Part shown: piece by piece, positions 34,084 to 43,998 of the stretch
Layout: each line of letters begins with the position of its first letter
Position numbering within the stretch: position 1 is the stretch's first letter
Assembly: GCA_937890835.1 (NCBI GenBank)
Contig: CALADF010000043.1
Location: forward strand, 75,040-139,039
Direction: 5' to 3'
DNA length: 64,000 nt
Source of the DNA: an uncultured bacterium
GTDB taxonomy: Bacteria; Actinomycetota; Coriobacteriia; Coriobacteriales; Eggerthellaceae
The notes under the pieces: generated by a model
Seen by the model: the letters and a program-made list of their open reading frames with translations, nothing else
What the model was told of the DNA's origin: nothing
The model's database searches: none
Position numbers and translations under genes: made by a program

Positions 34084-35370
34084 TCATGCTTGGGCGCCGC
34101 AAGCGCCGAGACGAGCGTCGAATCGAGTGGACAAGTACGCAGAAAACGCCGAGACAAACGGCACCGCCAAAATGATCCCTATCGAACCCGACAAGCCGCG
34201 CATGATCTCGATGCCGATGGCGTATCCGCTCATGAACTCCAGATAGGGCATGCTGTAAGCGTAGATGATCACGATCGTGTTAATGGCGCCGCCCGCGAAC
34301 GCCAAGATGAGCGTGTGCGTCATCGTCCCCATCATATCGCGACCGACGGTCATGCCGGAATCGAACAGTTGCCTGAACCCCAAGGAGGGGTTGCGAGCAT
34401 GAAGCTCGGCAACCGTGGAGGCGACCGACATGGACACGTCCATGACCGCACCGAGCGAGGAGATGAGAACACCCGCGAACAAAAGACCCGCGACATCGAT
34501 TTTCGAGTTCTGCCCGATATACGCCAACGTCTCCACGCCATCAACGTTCAACCCCGATATGTGCGCCAACGAGCCGAACGCCCACGCCACAGCACCCGCG
34601 ACGAGCACCCCGACGATAGTGCCGAACACAGCGCTCACGGTTTTCACCGACCAGCCGCCGATAAGGTAGATGCCCACGATGGTGACGAGAACCACCGTGG
34701 CTGCCGCCGTGAGAAAGGGAGATACGCCAACATAGATCAAAGGAAGGAAAAAGAAGAACAGGCAGGCGAATGTGAAAAGCAAACCTGCCGCCGATAAAAC
34801 CCCGGCTCGTCCGCCCACCAAGCACAAAAGAGCCAAAAACACCGCGACGAGGATCCAAAGCTCAAAGCCTCTATCGTAGTTGTAAACCGTCGCCGTCAGC
34901 GATCCAGCGCTCCCTTCGTTCACCAATACGATGACCCGCTGGCCATCTTCGCATAAAGCGCCCGAATTATTTGAATAGGGGCTGGTCGCCTCAACTTGAG
35001 ATCCTGCGTACTCACCTGATGTGATCGTCAAGAGGACGCGCTGATTACCCTGCATCTCACCCTCTTCGGACTGCTCGATGTTGCTCTCGAGCACATCGTC
35101 AACGCACGCTTTCGCGAACTGGGTGCCACCCGTCGGACGAAGCGGCACTTTATCGATGCCGGCGTTCAAATACACGAGGCACCCGCAGAACACGACGATG
35201 AGCACAAGCCCGAGCACCGCCTTCGTGCGTTTGCGCGGAACGCGCGACCTCTCGGGCGCGCGATCGCTTCGATCGGTCTCAACGCGCATCCCGACCGCCG
35301 TACGCGCCCCGCTACGCGGACCCGGCTTCTCCCAACGCTTGTCCGTACCACCATCGACTCGCCCGCCCAC
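34084..35370 (-). CDS. YibE/F-family multi-pass membrane protein
   Basis: This 428-aa membrane protein has a charged N-terminus of about 48 residues and one helix (AVLGLVLIVVFCGCLVYL). An extracytoplasmic domain follows (about residues 75-165, with RVLLTITSGEYAGSQVEA and GQRVIVLV, an OB-like beta domain). Six to seven more helices form the YibE/F domain, with the marker SLGAVMDVSMSVASTVAEL and MMGTMTHTLILAFAGGAI. No function is established for the family. GTG 35370 has GGAGG five bases upstream. It lies between ppdK and the surface phosphoesterase. Confidence 0.88.
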   Translation of the reverse strand: MGGRVDGGTDKRWEKPGPRSGARTAVGMRVETDRSDRAPERSRVPRKRTKAVLGLVLIVVFCGCLVYLNAGIDKVPLRPTGGTQFAKACVDDVLESNIEQSEEGEMQGNQRVLLTITSGEYAGSQVEATSPYSNNSGALCEDGQRVIVLVNEGSAGSLTATVYNYDRGFELWILVAVFLALLCLVGGRAGVLSAAGLLFTFACLFFFFLPLIYVGVSPFLTAAATVVLVTIVGIYLIGGWSVKTVSAVFGTIVGVLVAGAVAWAFGSLAHISGLNVDGVETLAYIGQNSKIDVAGLLFAGVLISSLGAVMDVSMSVASTVAELHARNPSLGFRQLFDSGMTVGRDMMGTMTHTLILAFAGGAINTIVIIYAYSMPYLEFMSGYAIGIEIMRGLSGSIGIILAVPFVSAFSAYLSTRFDARLGACGAQA

Positions 35371-35673
35371 CCGCGCCTCCGTCTTCCCGCCGTTAATTAA
35401 TCCTGCGGAAGGAAACGGTATCGCGCGCCGCGGGGTTCAGACGTATGACGGTAAATTCTCCAAAGACTTTTTCCCTCGCCCTTACAGTGGAGCCCTCGGC
35501 CTTACCAAGACGAATCAAAAGCCTTACGAGAAATTAAGACAAGATCGCAAAGCGCGTGACGCCGGCATGCACGGCGTCGGCAGGCGCGCTGATGCTCCAA
35601 CCAAGAAAAAGGCCCCGCGCAGAGCACGGAGCCTTCGAGAATTAATCTATCGACCGAAGCCCGAAGCGAGAGT
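35371..35673. other. Intergenic region between yibE/F-like gene and ppdK
   Basis: The 303 bases hold the ppdK terminator (35606-35634) and the ribosome-binding site of the yibE/F-like gene. A TTAATTAA lies at 35394-35401. I see no gene. Confidence 0.5.
35606..35634 (-). terminator. Rho-independent terminator of ppdK
   Basis: On the - strand an 11-bp stem (35624-35634 with 35610-35620, including G-T pairs) is followed by five T (35606-35610). It lies 40 bases after the ppdK stop. Confidence 0.8.
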
Positions 35674-38391
35674 TTATCTCGCCTCAAGCGCCGCCTGCGC
35701 CGCCGCAAGGCGCGCCACCGGCACACGGTAGGGAGAGCAGCTCACGTAATCAAGCCCGATCTCGTTAAACGTGTGAATGGAATCGGGGTCGCCGCCATGC
35801 TCGCCGCAAACGCCGCAAACCAGGTCGGGGTTGCCCTTATGGCCAAGCTCAACGCCGGTCTTCACCAGCTTGGCAACGCCGGCATCGATGGTCGCGAACG
35901 GGTTGTGGGGAAGCAAGTGCTCCGTGAGGTACTGAGGCACGAACTCCGCCTCAACGTCATCGCGGCTGAAGCCGAACGTCGTCTGAGTGAGATCGTTGGT
36001 GCCGAAGGAGAAGAAGTCGGCCTTCGTGGCGATCTCGTCAGCGGTAACCGCCGCACGCGGCAGCTCGATCATAGTACCGACGGGGATGTCGAGTTCGACG
36101 CCTTCGGTCTGAGCGACTTCGGCGATGGTTTTCTCGGCGACATCGCGGAGCTTGTCGAGCTCGGCGACGACCGACACGAGCGGGATCATGATCTCGGGCT
36201 TCGGATCGAGCCCCTCTTTCTTCAGGCGAGCAGTCGCGGTCGCGATGGCGCGAATCTGCATGACGGGAAGAATCGGATACACGATGCCAAGGCGGCAGCC
36301 GCGCAGGCCGAGCATCGGATTCTGCTCGGCGAACGAGTCGATCTTATCCATGAGGTCGCGCTTCTGGCTGATGGCGCGCGGGTCGGCCCCGGTCGCCTCC
36401 ATGCGGGCGATTTCAACATCGAGGGCGCGCGGGCTCTCGAGGAACTCATGCAGAGGCGGATCGAGCAAGCGCACGATAACAGGCAGCCCGTCCATAGCCT
36501 TGAACATGCCGTAGAAATCACCCGACTGCGCCTCGAACAAATCAGCCACAGCCTTTTCGCGGATGAGCTCGTCATCGTTCAAAATGAACGATTGGATGAT
36601 CTGCTTGCGATCGCCGAGGAACATATGCTCGGTACGGCACAGTCCGATGCCCTGGGCGCCGAACGAGCGCGAGAGCTCAGCGTCCTCGGGGTTGTCGGCG
36701 TTAGCGCGAACGCCGAGCGTGCGGAACTCGTCCGCCCACTCGAGGATGGTGTCAAGATCGCCCGTGAGCTCAGGCATGACAAGGTCGACCGCACCGAGAA
36801 CGACGATACCGGAAGTGCCGTCGATGGAAACCATATCCCCCTCGCGGATGACGAGATCGGTTCCCGCGATGACGGCCTCCTTGCGATCGGCATCGATCTT
36901 GAGAGCTTCGACACCGCACACGCACGGCGCGCCCATGCCTCGGGCGATAACGGCGGCGTGAGAGGTCTTGCCGCCATGGGAGGTGAGAATGCCCTCCGCG
37001 GCGATCATGCCCGCAAGGTCATCGGGGTTGGTCTCCCAGCGAACGAGCACGCACTTGCGTCCCGCTTCGGCGGCGGCCACAGCGTCAACCGCCGAGAAGA
37101 CTGCCTCGCCCACCGCGGCGCCGGGGCTGGCGTTCAGGCCGCGCGCAACCACGTCGTAGGCGGCGTCTTTGTCGAACTGGGGATGAAGCAGTTGATCGAG
37201 CTGATCGGGCTCGACGCGACGAACGGCCTCCTCTTTGGTGATGAGGCCCTCCTTCTCCATCTCGATGGCAATGTGAAGCGCTGCGGCAGCGGTACGCTTG
37301 CCGACGCGCGTCTGAAGCATCCAGAGCTTGCCCTGTTCGATGGTGAACTCGATATCGCACATATCGCGGAAGTGGTTCTCGAGAACGACGAAGATCTCCT
37401 CGAGCTGAGCGCCCGCCTCCTCAAGGCCCGCTACGTGCTTCAAATCGGCGATGGGGCTGGTGTTGCGAATGCCGGCGACGACGTCCTCGCCCTGGGCGTT
37501 GACGAGATAATCGCCGTAGAACTCCTTCTCGCCGTTAGCGGGATTGCGCGTGAAAGCGACGCCGGTGGCCGAGGTGTTTCCCTTGTTGCCGAACACCATG
37601 GACTGAACGTTGACGGCGGTTCCCAAATCGTCGGCGATCTTGTTCTTCTTGCGGTAGAGCACCGCACGAGGATTGTTCCAAGAACCGAACACGGCCTCGA
37701 TGGCGAGCCTGAGCTGAACCATCGGATCCTGGGGGAACTGCGCGACGCCGTCGACTGAAAGCGAGGGATACTCGGCAACCGAGACGTTGTCGGCGAAAAT
37801 ACCCTTGAACTCATCGACGAGCTCCATGAGATCCTCGGCCGTCAGATCGGTGTCCGACGCGACGCCTCGGTCGTTCTTCATAGCGGTGATGGCGTTCTCG
37901 AAGAGATCCCCGTCGAGGCCCATGACGACGTTGGAGAACATCTGGATGAAGCGGCGATACGAGTCCCATGCGAAGCGGGGATTCTCGGTCTGCTTGATGA
38001 GGCCGTTGATGGACTGATCGTTCAAGCCAAGGTTCAAAACCGTGTCCATCATGCCGGGCATCGACATGGGAGCGCCCGAGCGAACGGACACGAGCAGCGG
38101 ATCCTCGGCATCGCCGATCTTCTTGCCCATACGGTTCTCAAGATCAACTCGATAGTCGTGAATGGTGTCGAGCGCGCCCTCGGGCCACACGTTGCCTGCG
38201 TTGGCATATTCCATGCAAGTCTGGCAGGTAATCGTGAATCCCGGAGGAACCGGGAGCCCGATGTTTGCCATCTCGGCGAGGTTAGCGCCCTTTCCGCCGA
38301 GGATCGCCTTCATGTCGGTATTGCCCTCGGTTACGTTGTTCCCCTGTGCGTCCTTGCCGAAAGCGTAGACGCGCTTCACTGTATCGGTCAC
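35674..38391 (-). CDS. ppdK: Pyruvate, phosphate dikinase
   Basis: PPDK interconverts pyruvate, ATP and phosphate with PEP, AMP and pyrophosphate. In anaerobes it can serve glycolysis or gluconeogenesis. The 905-aa protein has the ATP-grasp domain (LGGKGANLAEMANIGLPVPPGFT), the phosphohistidine domain (LTSHGGKTSHAAVIARGMGAPCVCG) and the PEP-binding barrel with CGVCGEHGGDPDSI. GTG 38391 is six bases behind AAGGAG; eight codons of open frame upstream are ignored. The regulatory protein gene lies directly upstream in the same direction. Confidence 0.97.
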   Translation of the reverse strand: MTDTVKRVYAFGKDAQGNNVTEGNTDMKAILGGKGANLAEMANIGLPVPPGFTITCQTCMEYANAGNVWPEGALDTIHDYRVDLENRMGKKIGDAEDPLLVSVRSGAPMSMPGMMDTVLNLGLNDQSINGLIKQTENPRFAWDSYRRFIQMFSNVVMGLDGDLFENAITAMKNDRGVASDTDLTAEDLMELVDEFKGIFADNVSVAEYPSLSVDGVAQFPQDPMVQLRLAIEAVFGSWNNPRAVLYRKKNKIADDLGTAVNVQSMVFGNKGNTSATGVAFTRNPANGEKEFYGDYLVNAQGEDVVAGIRNTSPIADLKHVAGLEEAGAQLEEIFVVLENHFRDMCDIEFTIEQGKLWMLQTRVGKRTAAAALHIAIEMEKEGLITKEEAVRRVEPDQLDQLLHPQFDKDAAYDVVARGLNASPGAAVGEAVFSAVDAVAAAEAGRKCVLVRWETNPDDLAGMIAAEGILTSHGGKTSHAAVIARGMGAPCVCGVEALKIDADRKEAVIAGTDLVIREGDMVSIDGTSGIVVLGAVDLVMPELTGDLDTILEWADEFRTLGVRANADNPEDAELSRSFGAQGIGLCRTEHMFLGDRKQIIQSFILNDDELIREKAVADLFEAQSGDFYGMFKAMDGLPVIVRLLDPPLHEFLESPRALDVEIARMEATGADPRAISQKRDLMDKIDSFAEQNPMLGLRGCRLGIVYPILPVMQIRAIATATARLKKEGLDPKPEIMIPLVSVVAELDKLRDVAEKTIAEVAQTEGVELDIPVGTMIELPRAAVTADEIATKADFFSFGTNDLTQTTFGFSRDDVEAEFVPQYLTEHLLPHNPFATIDAGVAKLVKTGVELGHKGNPDLVCGVCGEHGGDPDSIHTFNEIGLDYVSCSPYRVPVARLAAAQAALEAR

Positions 38392-38500
38392 CTTTTTCTC
38401 CTTAATGCTGTGCACTAAAAGCCGTGCGGTTACCTATCGCGCGCAGCCGACGGGGATCGCCGGACGCGCTGAGCGCTCGAGGCGATGAAAGCCCCGAACA

Positions 38501-39385
38501 TTACTCAATAATATCAGTGGTCGAGGGATGAGACCTCTCGTAGTACCTCAAAATCTCTTGAGCGGTTTCCTCAACGGCGCGTTTTTCGGTGTGAACGATG
38601 ATGCATCCGAGTTTGCGCATAAGGGCACGCGCCTTCTCGAGATCCTCGTACACGTATTCGGGGTCGGCGTAACGGGAAGCGATCATCTGAGCGCGACCAA
38701 GCCTGCGCTGGCGGATGTCGATCAACACGTCAGCGGTCGTCATCAGGCCGAACAACCGTGTGCGGTCGACATCGTAAATCTCTTTCGGAGGCTCGGTCGA
38801 AGGATCGAGCGGAATGTTGGCGACTTTGTATCCCTGCTGCGACAAATAGATGGAAAGCGGCGTCTTCGACGAACGGGAGACGCCGATGAGCACGATATCG
38901 GCCTGCGTGAGCTCTTGGGGGTTTCGACCGTCATCATGCGCGATGGTGAACTCGATCGCCTCGATGCGACGAAAATAGTTATAGTCGGGAACACGCAGGT
39001 ATCCGGGCACATACGAAGGCGACAACCCGCTCATCTTCGCGATGGCGTCCACGGCATTGGTCATCAGATCGACCGCGACGATGTTGTCGTGGTTCTCCAC
39101 ATAGGCGGAGACCTGATTCCGCACGTCGGTGTTGACCAGCGTATAGAACACGAGCATATGATCGTCGCCGAAAGCTTCTTTGTGATGCAGCGAATGTTCG
39201 TCGAGGAACTTGCGCACTTCCTGAAACGATTTGACCTTCGGCAGCGTCTCGATACGGGGGTTGGTCACACCGAACTGAGCGGCAGCGGCACGGGCCATGG
39301 CCTGAGCCGTCGCACCGACAGAGTCGGAGATGATGTGGATAGTCGGGATCTTCTGATGATGGGAGGTAACGTTCGAATCGGTCAC
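38501..39385 (-). CDS. PPDK regulatory protein (bifunctional kinase/pyrophosphorylase, DUF299)
   Basis: This 294-aa protein is of the family that inactivates PPDK by ADP-dependent threonine phosphorylation and reactivates it by phosphate-dependent dephosphorylation. It shows the N-terminal HIISDSVGATAQAMARAAAAQF and the nucleotide loop DIVLIGVSRSSKTPLSIYLSQQGYKVANIPL. It also has LFGLMTTADVLIDIRQRRLG. The same fold regulates PEP synthase in other bacteria, but the adjacent ppdK points to PPDK. GTG 39385 is five bases behind AAAGGA. Confidence 0.95.
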   Translation of the reverse strand: MTDSNVTSHHQKIPTIHIISDSVGATAQAMARAAAAQFGVTNPRIETLPKVKSFQEVRKFLDEHSLHHKEAFGDDHMLVFYTLVNTDVRNQVSAYVENHDNIVAVDLMTNAVDAIAKMSGLSPSYVPGYLRVPDYNYFRRIEAIEFTIAHDDGRNPQELTQADIVLIGVSRSSKTPLSIYLSQQGYKVANIPLDPSTEPPKEIYDVDRTRLFGLMTTADVLIDIRQRRLGRAQMIASRYADPEYVYEDLEKARALMRKLGCIIVHTEKRAVEETAQEILRYYERSHPSTTDIIE

Positions 39386-39431
39386 GTCGATCCTTTCTCT
39401 CACGCTGGATACCGTAAAGCGCCCCTCTACG

Positions 39432-39474
39432 AAAAGACCCCGAGAGCCGCAGTCGCCTGCGTGCTTTCGGGGTC
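39432..39474 (-). terminator. Rho-independent terminator of glyQS
   Basis: On the - strand 39463-39474 pairs with 39436-39447 (12 bp with G-T pairs), followed by TTTT. It lies 23 bases after the glyS stop. Confidence 0.8.
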
Positions 39475-39496
39475 CGTCAAATCATATGAGCGTCGT

Positions 39497-41587
39497 TTAT
39501 TTCTTCGCCATCTTGCCGAAGTCGGCGATGTTAGCGAACACGCCGACGAAGCGGTTGAGCAGCTTCATGCGGTTCTCGCGCACGGCAGGATCCTCGTCCA
39601 TGACCATGATGCGCTCGAAGAACAGGTCGATGGGCTTTCTCATGGAAGCGAGCTCCGCGAGCGCTGCAGCGTAGTCGTTGCCCTCGAGGGCGCGGGCCAC
39701 GCGCGACTCAGCCCGAACGATAGCGCAACTCAACGCATGCTCCACCTCGTTGAGCATGCCTTCGTCGAAGTCGGACCCCGCATCGGCATCGCGCAGATTG
39801 TTGGCACGCGCGAAAGCGGTCGCAAGGTCATCGAAAGTCTCGCGCTGCCCCCGGCGAGCCTGCTCGAGAGCACGCACACGGCGCACGAACTCGAGGGGCT
39901 CGGCGACATCGCATGCGAGAACCGCGTCGATGGCGTCGGCGTTGTTGCCCTCGTCGCGCATCATGACCTTGGCGCGCGTGATGAAGAAGTCGATCACCTC
40001 GTCGCGGACGGAATCGACGTCAAAGGACAAACCGCCCTCGACGAGCGTCGCAAGCGAAGCGTCGATCGCGGATGCAAGGGACACGGGAAGCGGATCGACC
40101 TCGGCAAGGAGCATGCTCATGATGCCGATGGCGCTGCGTCGCAGCGCGAACGGATCGGACGACCCCGTCGGTCCTTGGCCGACGGCGAAAAGCCCGCAGA
40201 TGGTATCGAGCTTGTCGGCAGTCGCCACGACCTTGCCGACCAGCGACGCAGGCGGCTCATCACCCGAGAAACGCGGACGATAATGATCGCCGATCGCGTG
40301 CGCGACCTGCTCGTTCTCGCCCGAGGCGAGCGCATAGTAATAACCCATGGTGCCCTGAACGCTGGTGAACTCCACCACCGCGCCGGTGACCAGGTCGGCC
40401 TTGCAGAGCTCGGCGGCGCGAACCGCGTCCGCAGCATCTTGCTCGCACAACCCGGCATCGTCTGCCAAATGGGCAGCCAAAGAGACAATACGGTTCGTCT
40501 TCGCGCGCATCGTGCCGAGAGACTCCTGGAAGACGACCTCGTCGAGCCGCTCAACGTAATCCCCTAAGGGGTGCTTGAGATCCTCGTCGTAGAAGAACTT
40601 GGCGTCATAGAGACGCGCCGCGACGACGCGCTCGTTGCCATCGACGATATTCGCCTCGAAGGCGGGGTCACCGTTCGAGGTGATGAGGAACTTGTTCGCC
40701 AGGGTGCCGTCGGCGTTGAACAGCGGGAAATAGCGCTGATGCACGAGCATGGCGTCAACGGTGATCTCCTTGGGAACCGCCAGGAACAGCTCGTCGAAAG
40801 AACCCACCATGACGGTGGGGTACTCGGCGAGGTTCACGACCTCCTCCATGATCTTGGCGGGAAGCTCGGCAACCAGGCCGACCTTCTGCTCCGCCTCGCG
40901 AACCTGAGCCCGAATGCGCTCCTCGCGCTCCACCTCGCTCGGCACGACGTAGGCGCCGCGCAGCACGTCGACGTAGGATCGCGCATCGGCGACCTTGTGA
41001 GGACCGGGCGAGAGGAAACGATGCCCGCGCGTGGTATCGCCCGCGACGAGACCCGCGAACTCAACGGGGACGACCTCATCGCCGAACAGAGCGAGCAGCC
41101 ACCGGACGGGACGGCTGAACTGCTCGGAGCGCGACCCCCAACGCTGCGCCTTAGGCCACTGGATGGTCGTGATCACGCCACCGAGAATTCCCGGCAACAG
41201 CTCGGCGACGTCACGCTCGGGAGTCTGCTTCACGGCGTAGACGTATTCCACTCCGTTCTCGTCGCGACGCTCGAGCGCGGACGCGTCGACGCCCTTGCCG
41301 CGCGCGAAGCCAAGCGCGGCCTTCGTCGGGTTTCCATCCGCATCGAAGGCGATCTTGGCCGCAGGGCCGCGGAACACCTCCTCGATCTTCTCGGTGCGCT
41401 CGGGAACACCCTCGACGACGACGGCAAGACGACGGGGAGTCGAATAAACCTCGATGCCGTCCACCGGAATCCCCTCGGCGTCGAACGCAGAGCGCACGAT
41501 GCCCTCCAGTTTGAGCGTCGCAGCATGAAGATCAAACGCGGGAAGCTCCTCAGTGCCGATTTCGAAGGCAAGAGTTCTCATTGCCAT
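39497..41587 (-). CDS. glyS: Glycyl-tRNA synthetase beta subunit
   Basis: GlyS recognises tRNA in the heterotetrameric glycyl-tRNA synthetase. The 696-aa protein opens with LAFEIGTEELPAFDLHAAT. It also has LLALFGDEVVPVEFAGLVAG, the HD-like region FQESLGTMRAKTNRIVSLAAHLA, and a C-terminal anticodon-binding domain (DLFFERIMVMDEDPAVRENRMKLL). ATG 41587 starts five bases after the glyQ stop, with GGAGG lying inside the end of glyQ, so translation is coupled. Most Actinobacteria use a single-chain GlyRS instead. Confidence 0.97.
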   Translation of the reverse strand: MAMRTLAFEIGTEELPAFDLHAATLKLEGIVRSAFDAEGIPVDGIEVYSTPRRLAVVVEGVPERTEKIEEVFRGPAAKIAFDADGNPTKAALGFARGKGVDASALERRDENGVEYVYAVKQTPERDVAELLPGILGGVITTIQWPKAQRWGSRSEQFSRPVRWLLALFGDEVVPVEFAGLVAGDTTRGHRFLSPGPHKVADARSYVDVLRGAYVVPSEVEREERIRAQVREAEQKVGLVAELPAKIMEEVVNLAEYPTVMVGSFDELFLAVPKEITVDAMLVHQRYFPLFNADGTLANKFLITSNGDPAFEANIVDGNERVVAARLYDAKFFYDEDLKHPLGDYVERLDEVVFQESLGTMRAKTNRIVSLAAHLADDAGLCEQDAADAVRAAELCKADLVTGAVVEFTSVQGTMGYYYALASGENEQVAHAIGDHYRPRFSGDEPPASLVGKVVATADKLDTICGLFAVGQGPTGSSDPFALRRSAIGIMSMLLAEVDPLPVSLASAIDASLATLVEGGLSFDVDSVRDEVIDFFITRAKVMMRDEGNNADAIDAVLACDVAEPLEFVRRVRALEQARRGQRETFDDLATAFARANNLRDADAGSDFDEGMLNEVEHALSCAIVRAESRVARALEGNDYAAALAELASMRKPIDLFFERIMVMDEDPAVRENRMKLLNRFVGVFANIADFGKMAKK

Positions 41588-41592
41588 GATGT

Positions 41593-42540
41593 CTATGCCT
41601 CCTTCTTCTCATCGGCGACCGGCGCCTCACCCACCACATGCTCCAGATAGCTCGCGCAGCACGCCTTCGCGATAGTGCGCACGCGCAAAATGTAGCCCAT
41701 GCGCTCCGTCGCGGAGATGACGCCGCGCGCATCAAGCAGGTTGAACGCATGACTGCACTTCAAAACGTAGTCGTAAGCAGGAAGCGGCAACCCGGCCTCG
41801 AGCACTCGGTTGCACTCGGCCTCGTAGCGATCGAATTCACCGAACAGCATGTCCGTGTCGGCTACCTCGAAGTTGTAAGCGGAGAACTCACGCTCGTTCT
41901 CCAAGAACACGTCGCCGTACGTGAACACCGTGCCGTCGTCGCCGCGGCTCCAAACAATGTCGTAAACGGAATCGACGCCCTGAATGTACATCGTCAGGCG
42001 CTCGAGACCATAGGTGATCTCGGCAGGAACCGGCTTGCATTCAAAACCGCCGACCTGCTGGAAATACGTGAACTGCGTGCATTCCATGCCGTCGATCCAG
42101 ACCTCCCAGCCAAGACCCCAGGCACCCAGCGTCGGGCTTTCCCAGTCGTCCTCGACGAAGCGCACATCGTGCTCCTCGACGTTGATGCCGATGGCGCGCA
42201 GAGAGTTGAGGTAAAGCTCCTGAACGTTGTCGGGCGAAGGCTTCAAGATAACCTGGAACTGATAATAATGCTGCAGGCGGTTGGGGTTCTCGCCGTAACG
42301 GCCGTCAGTGGGGCGGCGTGAGGGCTGCACGTACGCCGTGCGCCAGATTCCGGGACCCAAGGAGCGCAGCGTGGTTGCAGTATGGAACGTACCTGCACCC
42401 ACCTCGTTGTCATAGGGCTGCAGCACCACGCAGCCCTGGTCGGCCCAGTAGCGCTGCAGGTTCATGATGACGTCTTGGAACGTCGGCGGGTACGCGGTCG
42501 CCTCGTGCGCGACCTCGCCCTGTGCTTCCTCGAAAGACAT
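41593..42540 (-). CDS. glyQ: Glycyl-tRNA synthetase alpha subunit
   Basis: GlyQ is the class II catalytic subunit that activates glycine. The 315-aa protein contains FQDVIMNLQRYWADQGCVVLQPYDNEVGAGTFHTATTLRSLG (split here by the usual conserved blocks). It also has RTAYVQPSRRPTDGRYGENPNR, LGAWGLGWEVWIDGMEC and EITYGLERLTMY. ATG 42540 has AGGAG four bases upstream. It lies between lepB and glyS, all in one direction. Confidence 0.97.
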   Translation of the reverse strand: MSFEEAQGEVAHEATAYPPTFQDVIMNLQRYWADQGCVVLQPYDNEVGAGTFHTATTLRSLGPGIWRTAYVQPSRRPTDGRYGENPNRLQHYYQFQVILKPSPDNVQELYLNSLRAIGINVEEHDVRFVEDDWESPTLGAWGLGWEVWIDGMECTQFTYFQQVGGFECKPVPAEITYGLERLTMYIQGVDSVYDIVWSRGDDGTVFTYGDVFLENEREFSAYNFEVADTDMLFGEFDRYEAECNRVLEAGLPLPAYDYVLKCSHAFNLLDARGVISATERMGYILRVRTIAKACCASYLEHVVGEAPVADEKKEA

Positions 42541-42561
42541 GGGACTCCTCTTCCCTCCTTA

Positions 42562-43134
42562 TCAGTTGAGCAAACCGATTCTGCTCAACGGCCAATACGT
42601 GAAAACAGCACGACCCGTGACCGACGACTCATCGATCGAGCCGAAATAGCGCGAGTCCTGGGAATTCGTTCTGTTGTCGCCCATCACCCACAGCTCACCT
42701 TCGGGAACCGTGTAGGGGTAGGTGATCTCCGTGCCATAGGCGGCGGTGAGCGGATACGAGGGCTTTCCCTCGGTGTAAGACTCCTCCAACGCCACGCCAT
42801 CGACGACGACCCGGCCGTCGACCAGATCGACGGTCTCGCCTCCTGTTGCGATGACGCGTTTTATGAGAATACGACTGGGGATCTCAGGGTCGGAGAACGT
42901 AACGATGTCCCCCCGCTGGGGGTCGCTGCCGTAATAGGTGACCTTCTCGGAGAAAACCATGTCCCCCACCTCGATGGTGTTCTCCATCGAACCGGAAGGG
43001 ATGCCGTAAGCTTGAAACACGAACGTTCGAATACCCCACGACAGCACCAACACAGCGGCGACGATGGCGAGAAACGAGATGATTGAGCGCAGGCAGCCTG
43101 ATTCCCTGCGCTCTGCGTGCTCACCGGAGAACAT
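42562..43134 (-). CDS. lepB: Signal peptidase I
   Basis: LepB removes signal peptides from exported proteins at the outer face of the membrane. The 190-aa protein has one N-terminal membrane anchor (SIISFLAIVAAVLVLSWGI). The catalytic Ser is in GIPSGSMENTI and the Lys in SRILIKRVIATGGE. The C-terminal box is VMGDNRTNSQDSR. It follows trmD by about 100 bases and precedes glyQ by about 20. Confidence 0.96.
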   Translation of the reverse strand: MFSGEHAERRESGCLRSIISFLAIVAAVLVLSWGIRTFVFQAYGIPSGSMENTIEVGDMVFSEKVTYYGSDPQRGDIVTFSDPEIPSRILIKRVIATGGETVDLVDGRVVVDGVALEESYTEGKPSYPLTAAYGTEITYPYTVPEGELWVMGDNRTNSQDSRYFGSIDESSVTGRAVFTYWPLSRIGLLN

Positions 43135-43241
43135 ATGCTCGGATCATCCCTTCCAACCCCACCCGACGTTGATGAAACGCGGGCACGCTCGACACCATGA
43201 ACGCCTATGATACCGCTTGACGCTTTGCGCCCCCGACGCCG

Positions 43242-43988
43242 CTACAAAGAATCGAGAAATTTCCGATCAGCGGGCGTCAACGAACCCGCGTGGTCGAAAG
43301 ATTCGATGAGATCGGGGCGCAGCTGCGCCGTCCGAGCAAGGCTCTGCTCGCGTCGCCATCGGGCGACGGCCCCATGATCGCCGGAGAGGAGCACGCCCGG
43401 CACCTCCATGCCGCGATACACGGCAGGTCTTGTGTACTGGGGATATTCCAGAAGACCGCTCGTGAACGACTCGTCGACGGCACCTTCGGCGGCGCCCAGA
43501 ACGCCGGGAAGCTTGCGCACCACCGCGTCAATGACGATCATCGACGCGAGTTCGCCGGAGGTGAGGACGTAATCGCCCAGCGAGATAACCTCATCGGCAA
43601 GCGAGTAAACGCGCTCGTCGATGCCCTCGTAATGACCGCAGATGAACAGAAGGTGATCGCATGAGGCGAGCTCGGTCGCATACGCATCATCGAACGTGCG
43701 GCCTTGCGGCGCCAGAAAAACAATCTTGGCTTTCTCGCGCGTCGAGGCAAGATCCTCGCGCGCGAACAGATCGTCGACGGCCTCGAAAATCGGCTCGCAC
43801 TTCATAACGAGACCGGCACCACCGCCGTAAGGATCGTCGTCGGTCGTGCGATGACGATCGTGCGTCCAGTCACGCAGATCATGCGCGACGAACTTCATGA
43901 TCCCCTTGCGCTGCGCGATGCTCATCATCGAGGAGCCCATGACCGAGTCATACATATGGGGGAACGTCGAGAGCGTCTCGATAAACAT
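43242..43988 (-). CDS. trmD: tRNA (guanine-N1)-methyltransferase TrmD
   Basis: TrmD makes m1G37 in tRNAs, preventing frameshifts. The 248-aa protein starts at ATG 43988 (MFIETLSTFPHMYDSVM) behind AAGGA; the open frame upstream overlaps rimM. SPOUT-knot motifs are DDDPYGGGAGLVMKCEPIFEA, LFICGHYEGIDERV and LGDYVLTSGELASMIVIDAV. It lies 10 bases after rimM in the rpsP-khpA-rimM-trmD operon. Confidence 0.96.
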   Translation of the reverse strand: MFIETLSTFPHMYDSVMGSSMMSIAQRKGIMKFVAHDLRDWTHDRHRTTDDDPYGGGAGLVMKCEPIFEAVDDLFAREDLASTREKAKIVFLAPQGRTFDDAYATELASCDHLLFICGHYEGIDERVYSLADEVISLGDYVLTSGELASMIVIDAVVRKLPGVLGAAEGAVDESFTSGLLEYPQYTRPAVYRGMEVPGVLLSGDHGAVARWRREQSLARTAQLRPDLIESFDHAGSLTPADRKFLDSL

Positions 43989-43998
43989 GCGTCGATCC

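Noticed and set aside
31412..34246. 944-codon + strand ORF opposite the surface phosphoesterase gene
   Set aside because: It is antisense to a gene with clear domains. The protein is Arg/His/Val-rich without motifs, as expected from reverse-complement GC-rich codons.
35773..37758. 661-codon + strand ORF
   Set aside because: Exactly antisense to ppdK, with no recognisable domain and no ribosome-binding site.
38528..40567. 679-codon + strand ORF
   Set aside because: Antisense across the PPDK regulatory protein and glyS genes, including the terminator between them; not a real gene.
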